DNA of 6,118 nucleotides from JACCYJ01 sp038198775 (GTDB taxonomy: Bacteria; Actinomycetota; Actinomycetes; Propionibacteriales; Nocardioidaceae). Positions 6,055-6,118 of this stretch are shown here, piece after piece (positions within the stretch are counted from its first letter, which is position 1; each line of letters begins with the position of its first letter). The position numbers were made by a program, and so were the translations under genes. The notes beneath the pieces are model-generated. The model saw only the letters and a program-made list of their open reading frames with translations. It made no database searches and had not been told where the DNA came from. The DNA lies in the NCBI GenBank assembly GCA_038198775.1, contig JBBPZV010000021.1, forward strand, positions 1 to 6,118, read 5' to 3'.

Positions 6055-6118
6055 TCACGGCGGTGGCGCCAGCCAGCTCTGCAGGTCGGTCACCGAGGTA
6101 TTCTTGTCGATCGTGACG
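6055..6118 (-). CDS. C-terminal end of an unidentified minus-strand gene (partial)
   Basis: The minus strand from 6117 gives 20 codons then TGA at 6055-6057: VTIDKNTSVTDLQSWLAPPP. Eighteen of 20 codons end in G or C, and the amino acid mix is balanced, unlike the Arg-rich shadow frames nearby. This suggests a real protein end converging on the DMT transporter gene. It is too short to name a family. Confidence 0.4.
   Translation of the reverse strand, partial: VTIDKNTSVTDLQSWLAPPP

Noticed and set aside
6099..6115. TATTCT followed by GTG as a plus-strand promoter and gene start
   Set aside because: There is no -35 box or ribosome site, and the same bases read better as the end of a minus-strand gene.
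4734..6116. 460-codon plus-strand open frame across the DMT gene
   Set aside because: It is rich in Arg, Gly and Ala with no domain pattern and is a shadow of the clearly recognisable transporter frame.

Overview
The window is high-GC DNA (about 60 to over 80 % in the 60-base lines I counted by hand). It has GTG as well as ATG starts, GGAGG-type ribosome binding sites and strong third-position G/C bias. This fits an actinomycete, but the sequence does not name the genus. It reads as ordinary chromosomal gene content with a possible insertion-sequence remnant at the left edge.

Layout from left to right. Bases 1-125 carry the last 40 codons of a plus-strand protein resembling an actinobacterial transposase C-terminus. 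A short region follows whose reading is ambiguous on both strands. A very strong hairpin at 256-309 is oriented to stop minus-strand transcription. Four minus-strand genes run toward it. In transcription order (right to left) they are: a small CvpA-like membrane protein (start 4756), an amidohydrolase of the Amidohydro_2/FluG-like type (4205-3042), an APC-superfamily amino acid or amine permease (2989-1526), and a DUF2235 alpha/beta-hydrolase (1410-322). A 242-bp divergent intergenic region (4757-4998) holds a long near-perfect inverted repeat and a second set of shorter repeats. A plus-strand DMT-family transporter follows (4999-5943). At the right edge the last 20 codons of a minus-strand gene appear to be present (6055-6118).

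How the genes may work together. The amidohydrolase and permease are 52 bp apart and make a plausible uptake-plus-catabolism pair for a nitrogenous or carboxylated small molecule; the substrate cannot be read from sequence. The DUF2235 gene lies downstream on the same strand, but its base composition is visibly lower in GC than its neighbours and it has its own strong ribosome binding site, so it may be a later arrival beside the mobile-element remnant. The DMT transporter is divergently transcribed and may share the regulatory region with the CvpA-like gene.

The points most worth a second look are three. First, the CvpA-like gene looks frameshifted by one base in a GGG run: removing one G gives a clean Pro/Ala-rich 123-residue protein. 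Second, the 74-bp dyad at 4804-4877 has CTGAGC motifs spaced 11-28-11 bp. Third, the DUF2235 gene differs in composition. I did not find a convincing new multi-gene system.
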